Below, in pieces: positions 6,268 through 7,128 of a stretch of 7,128 bases of DNA (the first letter of the stretch is position 1; each line of letters starts with the position of its first letter). Made by a program: the position numbers and the translations under genes. This stretch comes from F23-B02 sp963632825. Lineage in GTDB: Bacteria > Bacillota > Clostridia > Oscillospirales > Oscillospiraceae. The notes below the pieces were generated by a model. The model searched no databases, had not been told where the DNA came from, and saw only the letters and a program-made list of their open reading frames with translations. The stretch lies in contig CAVGWF010000087.1 of the NCBI GenBank assembly GCA_963632825.1, forward strand, positions 1 through 7,128, written 5' to 3'.

Positions 6268-6294
6268 GTCCTTAGCCCGATAGCTTGCAGGAGG
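6251..6294 (+). promoter_or_regulatory. Inverted repeat that can pair with the ribosome site
   Basis: CCTGCA (6251-6256) is complementary to TGCAGG (6286-6291), which includes the first bases of the AGGAGG ribosome site (6289-6294) of the resolvase-like gene. The loop of about 29 nt contains CCGATA twice (6258-6263 and 6277-6282). If transcription starts upstream of 6251 the stem could limit translation. Confidence 0.25.
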
Positions 6295-6303
6295 TGTCCA
6301 CTT

Positions 6304-6876
6304 ATGTCTGAGGAATTAGACCTGTTCAATAAACTCGCTGAAGCGGAAGTTATTCCCGACTTCTCTGTTCCCTTTACAGGGAACTGTGAGCTTGATCAGC
6401 AGATTGCTGATCATAAGGCATGGCTGAAATCAATCCGTCATGAACAGCCAAGCCCGAAGCGTCATTATCGGGTCGGAATCTATATTCGTTATTTCAATCA
6501 GACGAAGCACGATAATTATCTTGAGTATCACATCCGGCAGTATCAAGATACGATGGCGCTTCTTCCAAATTGGGAACTTGTCGATTTCTATATTGATGAA
6601 GGGGCAACGGCTCCAAATATGGAGAGTGCCAAGGAATGGTGCAGACAAATTACTGATTGCTTTTCGGGCAAGGTTGATTTGATCATCACGCAGAAAGTTT
6701 CCAATGTCTCAAAGAAACATTGTGAGATCACGATACTGGCTCGGATGCTGGCAGCTTTAGAAAAGCCAGTCGGGATTTACTTCGTATCCGAAAATATCTT
6801 CACGCTTGCATCGTACTATCTGCATGACAACCATGACAAGGAGATGTTTCCTTCGGAAGATTGGGGACTGCTGTAA
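6304..6876 (+). CDS. Serine-recombinase (resolvase) domain protein, apparently catalytically inactive
   Basis: This 190-residue protein has a resolvase N-terminal fold at about residues 54-170: RVGIYIRY (56-63), FYIDEG (95-100), GKVDLIIT (122-129), a helix at 141-152, and GIYFVSENI (157-165). In active enzymes the first strand reads YxRxS and the later motif reads SRxSRN. Here the first is Y60-I-R62-Y-F64-N, so the nucleophilic serine position holds Phe, and the second is S133-N134-V-S-K137-K, so both arginines are lost. The large-recombinase C-terminal domain and zinc ribbon are absent. About 50 leading residues precede the domain. AGGAGG lies 9 nt before the ATG. The frame is intact and codon use looks normal, so it reads as a maintained protein rather than debris. 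Possible roles, by inference, are DNA binding or control of a mobile element. Confidence 0.82.
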   Translation: MSEELDLFNKLAEAEVIPDFSVPFTGNCELDQQIADHKAWLKSIRHEQPSPKRHYRVGIYIRYFNQTKHDNYLEYHIRQYQDTMALLPNWELVDFYIDEGATAPNMESAKEWCRQITDCFSGKVDLIITQKVSNVSKKHCEITILARMLAALEKPVGIYFVSENIFTLASYYLHDNHDKEMFPSEDWGLL

Positions 6877-6881
6877 AAATC

Positions 6882-6925
6882 AAAAAAGGGTTGACCGCAC
6901 AGATGCTCATCTGCAAAGTCAACCC
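6882..6925 (-). terminator. Minus-strand intrinsic terminator between convergent genes
   Basis: GGGTTGAC (6888-6895) and GTCAACCC (6918-6925) form a perfect 8-bp outer stem, and CAGATG (6900-6905) with CATCTG (6908-6913) an inner 6-bp stem, with a 4x4 internal loop between. On the minus strand it is followed by six T (6887-6882) and then more T. It would end transcripts entering from the right edge. Confidence 0.8.
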
Positions 6926-6996
6926 CTATCTGTTGATTGAATAGATTGAATATTTTCCGGCTCACCTCTGCTTCGGCAGGGGCTTTTGTGCTGCAT
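6919..6996 (-). CDS. Possible 25-residue small protein
   Basis: An ATG at 6996 is preceded by GGAG at 8 nt and opens 25 codons ending with TGA at 6919-6921. The stop lies inside the terminator stem, and the gap to the preceding minus-strand gene is 22 nt. The peptide starts MQHKSPCRSRG and ends IQSIQSTDRG. It is not recognised, and part of it comes from a 9-bp duplication. The good ribosome site and its position between a gene end and the terminator argue for translation; the length and odd composition argue against. Confidence 0.3.
   Translation of the reverse strand: MQHKSPCRSRGEPENIQSIQSTDRG
6935..6952. repeat. Perfect 9-bp tandem duplication
   Basis: GATTGAATA occurs twice back to back (6935-6943 and 6944-6952). 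It lies within the possible 25-codon minus-strand ORF. Its meaning is unknown; slippage is the simplest explanation. Confidence 0.6.
6965..6987 (+). terminator. Possible plus-strand terminator after the resolvase-like gene
   Basis: CCTCTGC (6965-6971) and GCAGGGG (6976-6982) pair over 7 bp with one G-U pair around a TTCG tetraloop, followed by CTTTT. The stem is GC-rich but the T tract is short. It lies about 90 nt after the stop at 6876. Confidence 0.45.
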
Positions 6997-7018
6997 TTTT
7001 TCTACTCCCTCTCGTTGC

Positions 7019-7128
7019 TCAAATTTCCGCTTTTTCATTCATTTTTTGGCTTGACTTTTTATAGCTGGTCTTTTCCCGCAGCAGCTTGTCCACCAGAAAC
7101 GGATCGTCCGCTCTGCCTGCGGGCCGGT
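7019..7128 (-). CDS. C-terminal end of a minus-strand gene, partial
   Basis: One minus-strand frame is open from the right edge to TGA at 7019-7021, giving the last 35-36 residues. The tail is charged and helical (DDPFLVDKLLREKTSYKK, then a Lys/Glu-rich end) and looks like real protein sequence, whereas the other two frames look like non-coding translation. There is too little to name a family. It is convergent with the resolvase-like gene and followed by a possible small ORF and a terminator. A mobile-element protein would fit its neighbour, but that is inference. Confidence 0.55.
   Translation of the reverse strand, partial: RPAGRADDPFLVDKLLREKTSYKKSSQKMNEKAEI

Overview
The window looks like chromosome from a gut-type anaerobic Firmicute (Clostridia, probably Oscillospiraceae/Ruminococcaceae-like). 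Reasons: strong AGGAGG-type ribosome sites, sigma-A promoters with consensus -10 boxes, PrsW-type and DUF4143 families typical of these bacteria, and a truncated serine-recombinase-like gene of a kind found in clostridial mobile DNA. The genus assignment is inference from style, not from a marker gene. I saw no rRNA, tRNA, CRISPR array or intact insertion sequence.

Left half (1-3787, minus strand): a tight four-gene operon transcribed from a near-consensus extended -10 promoter at 3848-3876. In transcription order it encodes (i) a seven-helix membrane protein, (ii) a PrsW-family glutamic intramembrane protease with all its motifs, (iii) a signal-peptide protein made of YLGYKR-type repeats (resembling bacterial MABP/beta-prism strands), an acidic Pro-rich stalk and one C-terminal membrane helix, and (iv) a secreted protein that begins with one copy of the same module and runs off the left edge. 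Gene overlap or gaps of 10-12 nt and good ribosome sites support co-transcription. I infer an envelope module in which the protease may act on the single-pass repeat protein or on an unlinked substrate.

Middle (3788-4042): a divergent intergenic region with the operon promoter, a perfect 10-bp palindrome inside its spacer, a second palindrome in the leader, and a set of overlapping hairpins ahead of an XRE-type regulator.

Right half (4043-6236, plus strand): the XRE regulator (GTG start) with its own terminator; then a consensus promoter driving a DUF4143 AAA ATPase and a small helical protein of unknown function, closed by one strong terminator and a second, weaker terminator-like hairpin.

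Far right (6237-7128): a 190-residue resolvase-domain protein whose catalytic serine and two conserved arginines appear to be replaced, convergent with the tail of a minus-strand gene and a possible 25-codon ORF that share a minus-strand terminator at 6882-6925. From about 4000 rightward the base composition looks less GC-rich and the gene content is accessory, so this part may be an acquired island next to the envelope operon.
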